From: Lactobacillus sp. PV012
Lineage (GTDB): Bacteria; Bacillota; Bacilli; Lactobacillales; Lactobacillaceae
Assembly (NCBI RefSeq): GCF_014522325.1
Contig: NZ_CP041983.1
Coordinates: forward strand, 1 to 64,000
Direction: 5' to 3'
Length of the DNA stretch: 64,000 bases
Part shown: positions 44,445 through 53,797 of the stretch, piece after piece
Layout: the number at the start of each line of letters is the position of its first letter
Position numbering within the stretch: the stretch's first letter is position 1
Notes under the pieces: model-generated
Seen by the model: only the letters and a program-made list of their open reading frames with translations
Databases searched by the model: none
Told to the model about the DNA's origin: nothing
Made by a program: the position numbers and the translations under genes

Positions 44445-45005
44445 ATGACAAAGTATATTGCAGATATTAAACCTTTAAACGAGGATAAAATTGGCTCTGT
44501 TTCACATGGAACAGCAGAATTTACCGAAACTGACAACACCCTACACATTCATGTGGAAATGTTTGATACTCCTAAAAATATTGAACACTGGGAACATTTT
44601 CATGGCTTTCCAGATGGAAAAGATGCCAGCGTACCTACAAGTGCTGCTGATACAAATCATGATGGTTATATCGATTTACCAGAAACTGAACCATTTTCTG
44701 GTACAACAATGGTTCCTTTAGATAATGCACCACATAAAATGAATATTCCCCATGATGGATATCCTGTAGCTGATGAAAATGGTCATTACGAATATGAAGT
44801 TGATGTCCCACTTTCAGAACTAAAAGTTTCTTTTAAAAAGGCATTTAATACCGACAATCTTGATTTAGATAAAAGAGTGGTCTATGTTCACGGAGTTCCT
44901 GAATCGATGCCACTTCCTGATACTGTTAAAGGAACCGTCATGTCTTATGATCCTCACACTACTCTTCCAATTGCTGCAGGTAAAATTAGAAAGGTAGAAG
45001 ACTAA
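44445..45005 (+). CDS. CHRD-like protein with an EF-hand-type loop
   Basis: 186 residues, no signal peptide, acidic and His-rich. The N-terminal part (HGTAEFTETDNTLHIHVEMFD) and later strands resemble CHRD/Cu-Zn-SOD-like beta domains. Residues 69-80, DTNHDGYIDLPE, are a canonical EF-hand calcium loop. Many His (HWEHFHG at about 48-54) could bind metal. Location beside copper genes and an Fnr/FLP box suggests a redox or metal-stress role. CGGAGGA precedes the ATG. Function not known. Confidence 0.65.
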   Translation: MTKYIADIKPLNEDKIGSVSHGTAEFTETDNTLHIHVEMFDTPKNIEHWEHFHGFPDGKDASVPTSAADTNHDGYIDLPETEPFSGTTMVPLDNAPHKMNIPHDGYPVADENGHYEYEVDVPLSELKVSFKKAFNTDNLDLDKRVVYVHGVPESMPLPDTVKGTVMSYDPHTTLPIAAGKIRKVED

Positions 45006-45042
45006 TCTTTTTGCTGCCCGCTTTACTTTTAATGACCAACTG

Positions 45043-45129
45043 ATGCCAGCCATGTATTTGAGGGCTGCTGGAATACTTCTTGAAACTTTCTTTAAATTTA
45101 TCAACCATCTACTTGAAATTAAAAAATAA
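45043..45129 (+). pseudogene. Possible C-terminal gene remnant
   Basis: A 28-codon frame (starting MPAMYLRAAGILLETFF) that is open further upstream without a start or ribosome site, ending just before a terminator. It looks like the 3' end of a lost gene. No family recognised. Confidence 0.25.
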
Positions 45130-45134
45130 TTTTT

Positions 45135-45169
45135 AAGACTTCTAAATAACTAAATTCAGAAGTCTTTTT
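45135..45169 (+). terminator. Terminator after the CHRD-like gene region
   Basis: AAGACTTCT / AGAAGTCTT with T run. Confidence 0.8.
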
Positions 45170-45268
45170 GCATGATTTAAGAATTTTTGTTAGGGTTAAT
45201 ATATAGATTTTTATTTATATTCAGGAGGGATTTTTATATAAATAGGATTTTTAATCTTATTTATTTTT

Positions 45269-46605
45269 ATGAGTGATACAACCATACAAGAACCAATTAA
45301 AAAGAAAAGCTATAAAAAAGCTCCTTTAATGCCAATTCACTTACGCGTATTTGTAGCCGTAGTTTTAGGACAAATTGCATGTGGATTTGCGCTCGGAATA
45401 AGCGGAACCGCCTTAAGTAGTGCTGCTAAATACATTCATATTAGTGATTTATGGACGGGACTTATCGGTGCTGGGGCATTAATCGGTTTAGCTGGTAGTT
45501 TAATCATTGGTAGAATCTCTGATGAAATTGGTCGCCGAAAACTTTTAATGGGCAATATGTATCTACTAGCCATTTTTTCAGGCTTAAATTTGTTAACATC
45601 TAGCCTTTTTCTAACATTTCTACTTCGTGTTGGTGTGGGACTAATGCTAGCAATTGACTATACAGTGGGAAATGCACTACTCACAGAATGGCTACCTGCT
45701 AGTGAAGACAGCAAGCGACAGACTCAACTTTTAATTTATTGGACAATAGGATTTATTGGCTCCTATCTTACAGGTATTTATATCACCGGATTTAACCGTC
45801 ATACTTGGCAAGTAATCTTTGCCACTGGAGCAATTCCGGCTTTAATTGCTGCTTTGTTCCGCAGTTTTTTCCACTCCCCCCTTCTCCAAGTTGGTTAGCA
45901 AGCAAGGGAAAAGTAAAAAAAGCTAATAAGGTACTTAAAAAGTATTTGGGAATCAGATGGGTCATTCCTAAACGCTTAAAGAAAACTAATATTCCTAAGG
46001 AATCAACATGGAAGATTCTTCTTTCAAAACGGTATCGTCGTAAAGTTTTTGTAGGAGGTATGTTCTATGCGTGTCAAACTTTTTCATTTTTTGGAATAAG
46101 TATATTTTTACCTATTCTTCTTCAGGATATGAATATTACAGATGAAAAAATATCAGGAATTATTTATAATGGAGCAATGTTTTTAGGAATTTTATTTGGA
46201 ATTTTTATTTTTAATAAAATTAGTCGGCGTACTTTTTTAATTTCAAACTTTTTAATTTCTAGTATCTTAATTATTATCTTGGCCTTTGGTAATCATTTTA
46301 CTTCTATAGTGAAATTGACTATTTTTTCAATTTTTTCTATTATTCTTTCTTCTGGTTTAGTATTAGATTATTCATATCCTACTGAACTTTTTGATATTAA
46401 AGTTCGTGGTACAGGGGTTGGAACATGCATTACAATTAGTAGAATTGGTGCAGCTGCAGGAACTTTTTTACTACCTATTTTGACCAATATCGGTGGGAGT
46501 AAGTTAGCTATGCTAATTTGTGGTATTGTTTTATTTATTAGTTTTGTAATTTGTCTTATTTGGGCTCCAGAAACTTCTCCTAAATTTGACACACAAAAAG
46601 GTTAG
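45269..46605 (+). pseudogene. MFS transporter gene split by a frameshift in a C6 run
   Basis: The first part (45269-45898) carries helices 1-6 with the motif GRISDEIGRRK and ends at ...FFHSPLLQVG. The second, in another frame from about 45850 to 46605, continues with SPSWLASKGKVKKANK and helices 7-12, ending PETSPKF. The join lies at CCCCCC (45876-45881 region); a seventh C would restore S-P-P-S-P-S-W-L, close to the family's ESPRWL. It is a sugar-porter/drug-type MFS. The ribosome site AGGAGGG is about 40 bases from the ATG. True loss, phase variation or a sequencing error are all possible. Confidence 0.8.
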
Positions 46606-46626
46606 GAGTAATTTCCTAACCTTTTA
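46594..46626. terminator. Terminator after the MFS pseudogene
   Basis: AAAGGTTAGGA / TCCTAACCTTTT, with A and T runs on both sides. Confidence 0.75.
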
Positions 46627-46767
46627 ACGTTCAATATCACTATCATTTAAGCGGCTGTCTTGTACATGATGAATAGTTTTTTGCAAATCTGTATTTACCT
46701 TTTTATCATCATTTTTTTCTAAAAAATCAGCTGCTCTTTCAAAAAGATTCTCTTTCTTTTTATTCAT
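46624..46767 (-). CDS. Small charged protein of unknown function (47 aa)
   Basis: 47 residues, highly charged (begins MNKKKENLFERAADFLEKND, ends RLNDSDIER), probably helical and cytoplasmic. GAAAGGGTG lies before the ATG. Its stop overlaps the terminator shared with the MFS pseudogene. No family recognised; composition and frame quality suggest it is real. Confidence 0.6.
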   Translation of the reverse strand: MNKKKENLFERAADFLEKNDDKKVNTDLQKTIHHVQDSRLNDSDIER

Positions 46768-46823
46768 TATCATCACCCTTTCCTTTTTATCTTAGTATAA
46801 TCTCTTTTTTTAATTACACAAGG

Positions 46824-46855
46824 AAAAAGCTAGTACTCTGCAGTACTAGCTTTTT
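46824..46855. terminator. Bidirectional terminator beside mleS
   Basis: AAAAAGCTAGTACT / AGTACTAGCTTTTT around CTGC, perfect stem. Confidence 0.85.
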
Positions 46856-46892
46856 GAGATTTTGGTATATATCTATAAGTAGTAGAAATCAA

Positions 46893-48530
46893 TTAGTCTT
46901 CGTTAGTGTATTCAGCAGTCCATTGGATTTCTTCAGTAACTTTAGCAGGATCAGTAATACCTTCACCAGCTAAGCCTTGATCAATAGCAGATTGTACAAC
47001 TGCACGAGCTTCAGTCTTAGTAAATGATTGAAGCATAGAAATTGGAGGAAGTACAGCTGCACCTGGTTTAGAAGTATCAACAATACCACCCAGTGAGTGA
47101 GCAGCTGCTGATAAAATTTCATCGTCAACAAGTCTAGTCTTACTTGCTAAAACCCCTAAACCTAAACCTGGGTAAATCAAGGCATTATTAGCTTGACCAA
47201 TGTGGTAAGTTACACCCTTATATTCAACTGGAGCTGATGGAATACCAGTAGCAACCAAAGCACGGCCTTCAGTCCATTTAATAATGTCTGCAGGGTGAGC
47301 TTCAATTAACTTAGTTGGATTTGAAATTGGGAAAATAATTGGACGTTCAGTACCAGCTGCCATAGCTTTTACAACTCCTTCAGTAAAGGCACCTGGATTA
47401 GTTGAAGTACCAATCATAACGCTTGGATGAACAGCTTTAACTACTGCTTCTAAGTTAGTTAATTCATCCGCATTTTCAAATTCACTTCTCTTACGTACAA
47501 ATGGCTTTTGTTCTGGAGTTAAGCCTGGAGTATCTTCAAATAAAAGACCTTGCTTATCTACTAAGTAGAAGTGTTTCTTAGCTTCTTCTTCACTTAAACC
47601 TTCCATCCGCATTTCACGGTACATCATGTTGGCAATACCCATCCCTGCGGTACCAGCACCATAAGTTAAAAAGATTTGATCAGTGAACTTTTGTTTAGAA
47701 ATATTTAAGGCACCTAAAACACCAGCTAAACATACGATACCAGTACCTTGAACATCATCATTAAAGACTGGAATCTTATCTTGGTATTTCTTTAAAATCT
47801 TAGTAGCATTATCACGACCAAAGTCTTCAAAGTGTAAGTAAACATCTGGGAAGACTTCACGTGCAGTTTGCACAAACTTATCAACAAAGTCGTAGTACTT
47901 ATCACCATATACACGCTTGTGACGTACACCCAAATAAAGGGGATCATTTAGTAAAGTTTCATTGTTAGTACCAACATCTAAAGAAACTGGTAATACTTCA
48001 CTTGGATCGATACCAGCAGCTGCAGTATAAACCATCAATTTACCAATAGCAATATTTACACCATTAGTTCCCCAATCACCAATACCTAAGATACCTTCTG
48101 CATCAGTAGCAACGATTAATTTTACATTGCGGCCTGCGGCAGCGTTACGCAAACTTTCTTCAATTGAACCTTCATCATCAATTGATAAGAAAGCAGCTTC
48201 TTGAGGTCTTTGGAAAATTTCACTGTATTTTTCAATTGCAGGTGCAATCACAGGATCATAAATAATTGGCATCAATTCTTCGATATGATGTTGCATTACG
48301 TAGTAGAATAAAGTACGGTTAGTATCAAATACTTCCATTAAGTATTGACGTTGTTGCAAACCTTCAGGACGAGTCTTGTATTCATCATAAACACGTTTTG
48401 CTTGTTCTTCAATAGTTTCAACACGTACTGGTAAAGTACCTACTAAACCTAATTTTTTTCTTTCTTCATCTGTAAATGCTGTACCTTTATTTTTAAAAGG
48501 ATTATTTAAAATACTCCATGCATTACTCAT
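46893..48530 (-). CDS. mleS: Malolactic enzyme
   Basis: 545 residues. Converts L-malate directly to L-lactate and CO2 with NAD and Mn, consuming a proton and so helping acid tolerance and energy gain. Malic-enzyme-type motifs: [41 protein letters not shown] (metal) and [12 protein letters not shown] (NAD). The divergent LysR gene and the AEC permease nearby complete the malolactic locus. Length and sequence fit MleS better than oxaloacetate-forming malic enzymes. Confidence 0.92.
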   Translation of the reverse strand: MSNAWSILNNPFKNKGTAFTDEERKKLGLVGTLPVRVETIEEQAKRVYDEYKTRPEGLQQRQYLMEVFDTNRTLFYYVMQHHIEELMPIIYDPVIAPAIEKYSEIFQRPQEAAFLSIDDEGSIEESLRNAAAGRNVKLIVATDAEGILGIGDWGTNGVNIAIGKLMVYTAAAGIDPSEVLPVSLDVGTNNETLLNDPLYLGVRHKRVYGDKYYDFVDKFVQTAREVFPDVYLHFEDFGRDNATKILKKYQDKIPVFNDDVQGTGIVCLAGVLGALNISKQKFTDQIFLTYGAGTAGMGIANMMYREMRMEGLSEEEAKKHFYLVDKQGLLFEDTPGLTPEQKPFVRKRSEFENADELTNLEAVVKAVHPSVMIGTSTNPGAFTEGVVKAMAAGTERPIIFPISNPTKLIEAHPADIIKWTEGRALVATGIPSAPVEYKGVTYHIGQANNALIYPGLGLGVLASKTRLVDDEILSAAAHSLGGIVDTSKPGAAVLPPISMLQSFTKTEARAVVQSAIDQGLAGEGITDPAKVTEEIQWTAEYTNED

Positions 48531-48602
48531 TGTGTAGGCCTCCTATTCGGCAATTGCCTTTAATCTTATTTCAAGAAAAGTATAACGTCAAAATAATTTT
48601 AT

Positions 48603-48618
48603 AGTCAAAAGATAGACT
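48603..48618. promoter_or_regulatory. Candidate LysR-type site between mleS and mleR
   Basis: AGTC-N8-GACT lies midway in the divergent gap, where MleR would be expected to bind. Confidence 0.35.
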
Positions 48619-48684
48619 TTACCAAAGGTTTATTTATATGAAGGCAGAAATTACTTAGACCATCCATTAGAAAGGAAATAGATA

Positions 48685-49563
48685 GTGAATACACAAGATT
48701 TACGATATTTTCATACTCTAGTTCAACTCAAAAGTTATACAAAAACAGCTGAGCATTATAATGTGAGTCAGCCAACTATTACTGCTGCGGTTAAACGATT
48801 AGAAAAAAAGCTGGGTGGGCAGTTCATTATCCGGGACCAATCTCATAAGAGTATTATCATCACTCACTTAGGGATGCAATTTGATGAGCATGCTCAAGCA
48901 ATTTTAAATGAAATTTCCGTTGCCAAGGCCGAAATTGCCTCTGAACCAGATAATGATATTCCCTTTGGCTTACCTCCAATTATTGGACGTAATTATCTTC
49001 CCAAAATTGCTCCAGCGCTTTTTTCAAGAGGTCTTCTTCCTCGTTTGAATGTCATTGAACATGGCTCTTACGACTTACGTAAAATGCTTTTACAAGGCGA
49101 CATTAATCTTACTTTACTAGGATTGACTTCCCTAGAAATAGAGCCCGCAATCAAGCTTCATCCGATTTCGCATTATCCAATCGAAATTATTGTTTCCAAA
49201 AAACATCCTCTTGCTCAGAAAAAGGGAGTTTACTTTAAAGATATTGCCCAGGAAAACTTTATTGGCATGACTCAAGATTACATTCATACCCAAGCACTTG
49301 ATACGTTAATGCAACGTAATCACCTTCATTTAAATACCATTTACCGTAGTCCTGACGTTATGGTAATTAAATCTTTAGTTGCCCAAAACTTAGGTGTTTC
49401 ATATGTAACAAATCTTTCAATTAACAAAAATGATAATATTGTGTCAATTCCATTACTCGATCGAGAACAACCAGAATTTATTTTAGCAGCTGCTACAAGA
49501 AAGAATCATATTTTCAGTAAGCAAGAAAAAGAGCTATGGGAAGTTTTAACAAAAGATAATTAA
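48685..49563 (+). CDS. mleR: LysR-family regulator of malolactic fermentation
   Basis: 292 residues. LysR helix-turn-helix at 1-60 (LRYFHTLVQLKSYTKTAEHYNVSQPTITAAVKRLE), then the periplasmic-binding-like sensor. GTG start with AAAGGA 8 bases upstream. Divergent from mleS, so it very probably activates it in response to malate. Confidence 0.87.
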   Translation: MNTQDLRYFHTLVQLKSYTKTAEHYNVSQPTITAAVKRLEKKLGGQFIIRDQSHKSIIITHLGMQFDEHAQAILNEISVAKAEIASEPDNDIPFGLPPIIGRNYLPKIAPALFSRGLLPRLNVIEHGSYDLRKMLLQGDINLTLLGLTSLEIEPAIKLHPISHYPIEIIVSKKHPLAQKKGVYFKDIAQENFIGMTQDYIHTQALDTLMQRNHLHLNTIYRSPDVMVIKSLVAQNLGVSYVTNLSINKNDNIVSIPLLDREQPEFILAAATRKNHIFSKQEKELWEVLTKDN

Positions 49564-49567
49564 GCAT

Positions 49568-49604
49568 CAAAAAAGAGATTTGTGTTAACCACAAACCTCT
49601 TTTA
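49568..49604. terminator. Bidirectional terminator between mleR and mleP
   Basis: AAAAGAGATTTGTG / CACAAACCTCTTTT, one mismatch, convergent genes. Confidence 0.8.
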
Positions 49605-49605
49605 A

Positions 49606-50574
49606 TTAACCAATAATAAACATTAAAATTGGTACAACTACGATGAATAATAAAGTACTTAAAACAACAACATTTGTTGCGTAGTCGACATCACCATGAG
49701 CTTCACCGGCCAAAATTGGAAGCACAGCAAGTGCTGGTGTTGCAGATTGAACGATGAAAGTCTTACCCATTAAGCTTGGGATACTTAAGTGAAGTATTGA
49801 TGGTCCAAACCACATAACCAATAAGATCATGACAACTGGAGCTAATACGAAACGTCCAAGTAACGCAAAGATTGTATCTTTGTCAAAGTGGATACTCTTA
49901 AGACCAGCATTAGCTAATACAATACCAATATAAATTAATGATAATGGCGTTACTAAGCTACCAACGTAATTAAAGGTATCGCCAAGGAATTTTGGTAATT
50001 GAATACCAGTTAATAGCCAAATTACTGCCACAAAGAAACCAACTAATGGCATTGGTAAGATCTTCTTCCAGTTAACCTTGTTATGTTGCTTTTCAGCTTT
50101 AACTAGAGTTGGATCATCATTCTTGATCAAGAATACACCAAAGGCCCAAGTGGAAACCGTATTGATGATGTAGTAGATCAAGAAATATGAAGTTGCCTTA
50201 GGACCAAAAAGTGCCAAGTTCAAAGGCATTCCAATAAAGATAGTGTTGGCGTTAGCGATCGTGTTGATAAATACCCCACGACGTCCAACCTTAACTTTAA
50301 GCACCTTAACCAAAATAAAGGCTACAATGTAAGAAATAACTACTCCAATAAATGGTAAGAGCAAACCCGCAAATAAGTTAAATAACTTTCCACGAGTTAA
50401 GTTATTTTGAACAGACATAAAAATGGAAGCAGGCAAGGCAATTTGTGTAATTAATTTAGAAACATTACCACCAAATGAGTCTGCTAGCCATCCTTGTTTG
50501 CGAAGAATATATCCTAAAAGCATAATCAAGACAATAACGACTACACTTTGGATAGATGATAGAAACGCTGACAT
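49606..50574 (-). CDS. mleP: Malate permease, AEC family
   Basis: 322 residues, ten helices, auxin-efflux-carrier family. Two five-helix halves, each with a broken helix (QIALPASIFMS; SATPALAVLPILAG). Family members near malolactic genes import malate or exchange it for lactate. It is convergent with mleR rather than placed behind mleS, so it has its own promoter. Confidence 0.85.
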   Translation of the reverse strand: MSAFLSSIQSVVVIVLIMLLGYILRKQGWLADSFGGNVSKLITQIALPASIFMSVQNNLTRGKLFNLFAGLLLPFIGVVISYIVAFILVKVLKVKVGRRGVFINTIANANTIFIGMPLNLALFGPKATSYFLIYYIINTVSTWAFGVFLIKNDDPTLVKAEKQHNKVNWKKILPMPLVGFFVAVIWLLTGIQLPKFLGDTFNYVGSLVTPLSLIYIGIVLANAGLKSIHFDKDTIFALLGRFVLAPVVMILLVMWFGPSILHLSIPSLMGKTFIVQSATPALAVLPILAGEAHGDVDYATNVVVLSTLLFIVVVPILMFIIG

Positions 50575-50692
50575 CTAATCCCCTTTCATATAAATCAAAT
50601 TTATTATCCCCATAAAAATAATTATATGGTTAATCTATTAACAATCATTTATACCATATTTTTAAAGAAATTCCTATATTTTTTGAAATTCA

Positions 50693-52246
50693 CTAACCAT
50701 CTAGTTCCACTCCCTGTAGCTTTTTCATAGCTGTATAAACATTTCCCCGCTGACTAGCATCTACTTCCAATACTAAAATATCCCCAGGCAGAATTTTCGT
50801 TTTCCCATCAGGAATAATCATTTCATTATCACGTTGAATAGTTTTGACTAAAGTATTCTTGGGCCAAGAAATTTCTCTAATGGTCTTATCTACTAATTGA
50901 CTATTTTCATAAACTGGCAGGACCAATTGGTCTGCTTCACCACTCAATTGGTGATCTGCTTGTGGTTTTTCCATAGCAGCAGCTAATTGACCATAGATTG
51001 GACGTCCACCTAATAGTTGATCAACTAACAAGGCCACAAAAGCCACAACTGCTAAGGGCATCAAATGTAAGAGCGAACCCACCATTTCTGTAATTAAGAC
51101 AATCGCAGTAAATGGTGCTCTGATAATTGCTGCAAAATAACCAGCCATTGAAAAAATAATCAAATTAATTACTAATTTCTCAGGTAATAGTCCAAGTTGC
51201 ACCATCAACAAACCGTAGCATCCCCCAATTAGGGCACCCATGGTTAAAATTGGCAAAAAAATACCACTTGGTAGTCCCGAATCATACGAAACAATTGAGA
51301 AAGCAATTCTAATTATATAGTATGCTCCCAACACTCCCACTAAACTCCAGCTACTTGCAGTAATCATCTTGGGAAGTGAGAGAATTAAATGATTACCTGG
51401 CCCTGTAATCAAAGGCAAACAATACATGATAGGAATTAAGATAGCTAACGGAATTAACCCATACAACCAAGAAGGTAGAACATGAATTTTCGCATAAATC
51501 TTTTTTAAACCAAAAAGTCCTTTTTTATATAAATGACCTAATAACCCTAAAATTATCCCCAAGATAAGCAAATGCCAATACAAGTAAGTAGGAAACATGT
51601 GATTATAAGGTAAAGCTAATGATGGTTTTTGCCCAAAAATATTAGACACAACAAAGTCAGAAGCAATTGCTCCAATTAGGGCATTCATCCACACACTTGG
51701 AGAAAAATTGTGGAAAACTTCTTCTAAAACAAACAGAGCACCACTCAATGGAGCACCAAATGCAGCGGACAAGCCGCTAGCTGCCCCTGCTGCTAGCAAA
51801 ATCCTAGTGTTAGATTTATTTTGTTTAAAAGCTCCTGCCACTCCTTGCCCAATGGACGATCCTAACTGTAAAGAAGGCCCCTCTGGTCCAAGAAATAACC
51901 CCGTACCAATTACTAGAATACCTCCAATTAATTTTCTCCATAAAATTGACCACCACGGCAAGTGGAGCTTACCTTGCATCTGCAATTTAACTTCTGGGAT
52001 TCCTGAGCCTCCCACATGAGGATATTGCTTAACAAAAAAGCCTGAAATTAATCCTACTAAGAATAAGCCCAAAATTATTGCTACAAACCACCAAAGATTT
52101 TGATGAGCTTTTTGAAATAAACCTAACCAAAATTGTGATGTTAATTCAATTCCAAATCTAAAAAGGCCAACTATTGCCCCGGCAATAACTCCTACTATTA
52201 GAGCTTGGAATAAAATCTTTAACTTACTTTTTTCCTCTTTTTCCAC
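50693..52246 (-). CDS. ClC-type chloride channel/antiporter with TrkA-C domain
   Basis: 517 residues. The ClC core (1-410) has GGSGIPE, GPEGPSLQLG (with the gating Glu; the usual Arg before it is Pro) and PSGIFLPIL. A TrkA-C domain follows (about 440-510). Members exchange chloride or fluoride for protons; the E-G-P gate favours chloride. Single gene. Confidence 0.88.
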   Translation of the reverse strand: MEKEEKSKLKILFQALIVGVIAGAIVGLFRFGIELTSQFWLGLFQKAHQNLWWFVAIILGLFLVGLISGFFVKQYPHVGGSGIPEVKLQMQGKLHLPWWSILWRKLIGGILVIGTGLFLGPEGPSLQLGSSIGQGVAGAFKQNKSNTRILLAAGAASGLSAAFGAPLSGALFVLEEVFHNFSPSVWMNALIGAIASDFVVSNIFGQKPSLALPYNHMFPTYLYWHLLILGIILGLLGHLYKKGLFGLKKIYAKIHVLPSWLYGLIPLAILIPIMYCLPLITGPGNHLILSLPKMITASSWSLVGVLGAYYIIRIAFSIVSYDSGLPSGIFLPILTMGALIGGCYGLLMVQLGLLPEKLVINLIIFSMAGYFAAIIRAPFTAIVLITEMVGSLLHLMPLAVVAFVALLVDQLLGGRPIYGQLAAAMEKPQADHQLSGEADQLVLPVYENSQLVDKTIREISWPKNTLVKTIQRDNEMIIPDGKTKILPGDILVLEVDASQRGNVYTAMKKLQGVELDG

Positions 52247-52303
52247 CTTGATCTTCTTTCCTAATATCCAAATTACTTTTTTATTATAACCTACTTACCC
52301 CAC

Positions 52304-52329
52304 AAAAAAAGAAGACACTTTCTGTCTTC
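52304..52329 (-). terminator. Terminator of gnd
   Basis: GAAGACA / TGTCTTC (52311-52329) with a T run on the minus strand. Confidence 0.8.
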
Positions 52330-52338
52330 TTCTTGTTT

Positions 52339-53727
52339 TTATTTTTCTTCATACCATTCCGTATGGAAGACTCCCTCACGATCGTTACGCAAGTAAGTAT
52401 GGGCCCCAAAATAATCACGTTGTCCTTGAAGTAAGTTTTGAGGAAGATTTGGATTAAAGATAGATTCCAAATAGTTCAAGGCTGCACTTAAAGTTGGAGT
52501 TGGAATACCAGCATCAGTTGCTAACTTAAGCACTTCACGCAAAGCATCAATATCTTCTTTTTTTACTTTATCAAAAAATGGAGCTTTAAAAAGATTTTGT
52601 AACTCTGGGTTTGCACGATAAGCAGACTTAATGTCTTGAAGCATTGCTGATCTAATGATACATCCTGCTTCCCAGTTTTGGGCAATAGTATCGTAGTGAA
52701 GCTTCCAATTATAAGTCTTGGCAGCTGCTGTCATTTGCTCAAATCCTTGGCCATATGAAACTGCCATTGCTAGATAAAGGGCTTTAGCAAGTTTATCTAC
52801 TAAATCACTTGGAACTTTCCCGGGTAATTTTTCAGGTTCAGGATCATCTCTAAAAGTAGCTTTTGACATAAAACGCGCCATGACTGCTTCAGCAATTACT
52901 GTAATTGGAACACCTAACTTAATTGCATCTTCAAGCATCCAATTTCCAGTTCCTTTATAAGAAGCCTCATTTAAAATATGATCAATTACATAATCAGAAG
53001 TTAAAGTATCTTTTTGCTTTAATACTTTTGAGGTAATTTCTACTAAATAGCTTTGCAATGCGCCTTGATCCCATTTAGCAAAAATATCACTCATTTCTTC
53101 ATTTGAATAACCACCAACATTTCGCATTATGTCATAGATTTCACAAATAATTTGCATAATTCCATATTCAATTCCATTGTGAACCATCTTGACATAATGA
53201 CCACTACCTTCCGGTCCAATGTAACCTACACAAGCTTGTCCAGTAGGTGTTTTAGCGGCAATTGCTTCTAATATTGGCGCTACTTCTTTATAAGCTTCTT
53301 CATCACCACCTGGCATCAAAGCAGGGCCATTTAGGGCACCTTCTTCTCCACCAGAAACTCCCATTCCAATGAAATGAATTCCCTTTTCCTTAAGAGCTTT
53401 TACACGGCGGTTTGTATCATGAAAGTTAGAATTACCACCATCAATGATGATATCTCCCTTATCAAGTAATTTCTCTAATTTTGCTAAGGTTTGATCAACA
53501 GGTTCACCTGCACGAATCATCACTAAAATTTTACGTGGGCGTTCTAAAGAGTTAACAAATTCTTCCCAAGTATATGTTGGCTTTAATTTATCACCTTCAT
53601 ATTTTGCAAGTGCATCTACTTCAGGCTTATCAATACTAAATCCTGAGACAGAATATCCATGATTTTTAACATTCAAGGCTAAGTTCTTTCCCATAACAGA
53701 AAGTCCGACTACACCAAATTGTTGCAT
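52339..53727 (-). CDS. gnd: 6-phosphogluconate dehydrogenase (decarboxylating)
   Basis: 462 residues. Oxidises 6-phosphogluconate to ribulose-5-phosphate, giving NAD(P)H for the pentose phosphate or phosphoketolase route. GLSVMGKNLALN (dinucleotide site), GGNSNFHDTNRR, GMGVSGGEEGALNGPALMPGG, and KMVHNGIEYG (catalytic Lys) are visible. Ribulose-5-phosphate from this step is also the substrate of the orphan RibB. Confidence 0.95.
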   Translation of the reverse strand: MQQFGVVGLSVMGKNLALNVKNHGYSVSGFSIDKPEVDALAKYEGDKLKPTYTWEEFVNSLERPRKILVMIRAGEPVDQTLAKLEKLLDKGDIIIDGGNSNFHDTNRRVKALKEKGIHFIGMGVSGGEEGALNGPALMPGGDEEAYKEVAPILEAIAAKTPTGQACVGYIGPEGSGHYVKMVHNGIEYGIMQIICEIYDIMRNVGGYSNEEMSDIFAKWDQGALQSYLVEITSKVLKQKDTLTSDYVIDHILNEASYKGTGNWMLEDAIKLGVPITVIAEAVMARFMSKATFRDDPEPEKLPGKVPSDLVDKLAKALYLAMAVSYGQGFEQMTAAAKTYNWKLHYDTIAQNWEAGCIIRSAMLQDIKSAYRANPELQNLFKAPFFDKVKKEDIDALREVLKLATDAGIPTPTLSAALNYLESIFNPNLPQNLLQGQRDYFGAHTYLRNDREGVFHTEWYEEK

Positions 53728-53797
53728 TTTTTTGCCTCCCCTTCTAAATTCTTCTTTTATTTTATCATGCTTGTACTAGTTACTACCCGGAAATAAA

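Noticed and set aside
44865..45104. 79-codon minus-strand frame
   Set aside because: Antisense to the CHRD-like gene for much of its length and without ribosome site or recognisable protein features.
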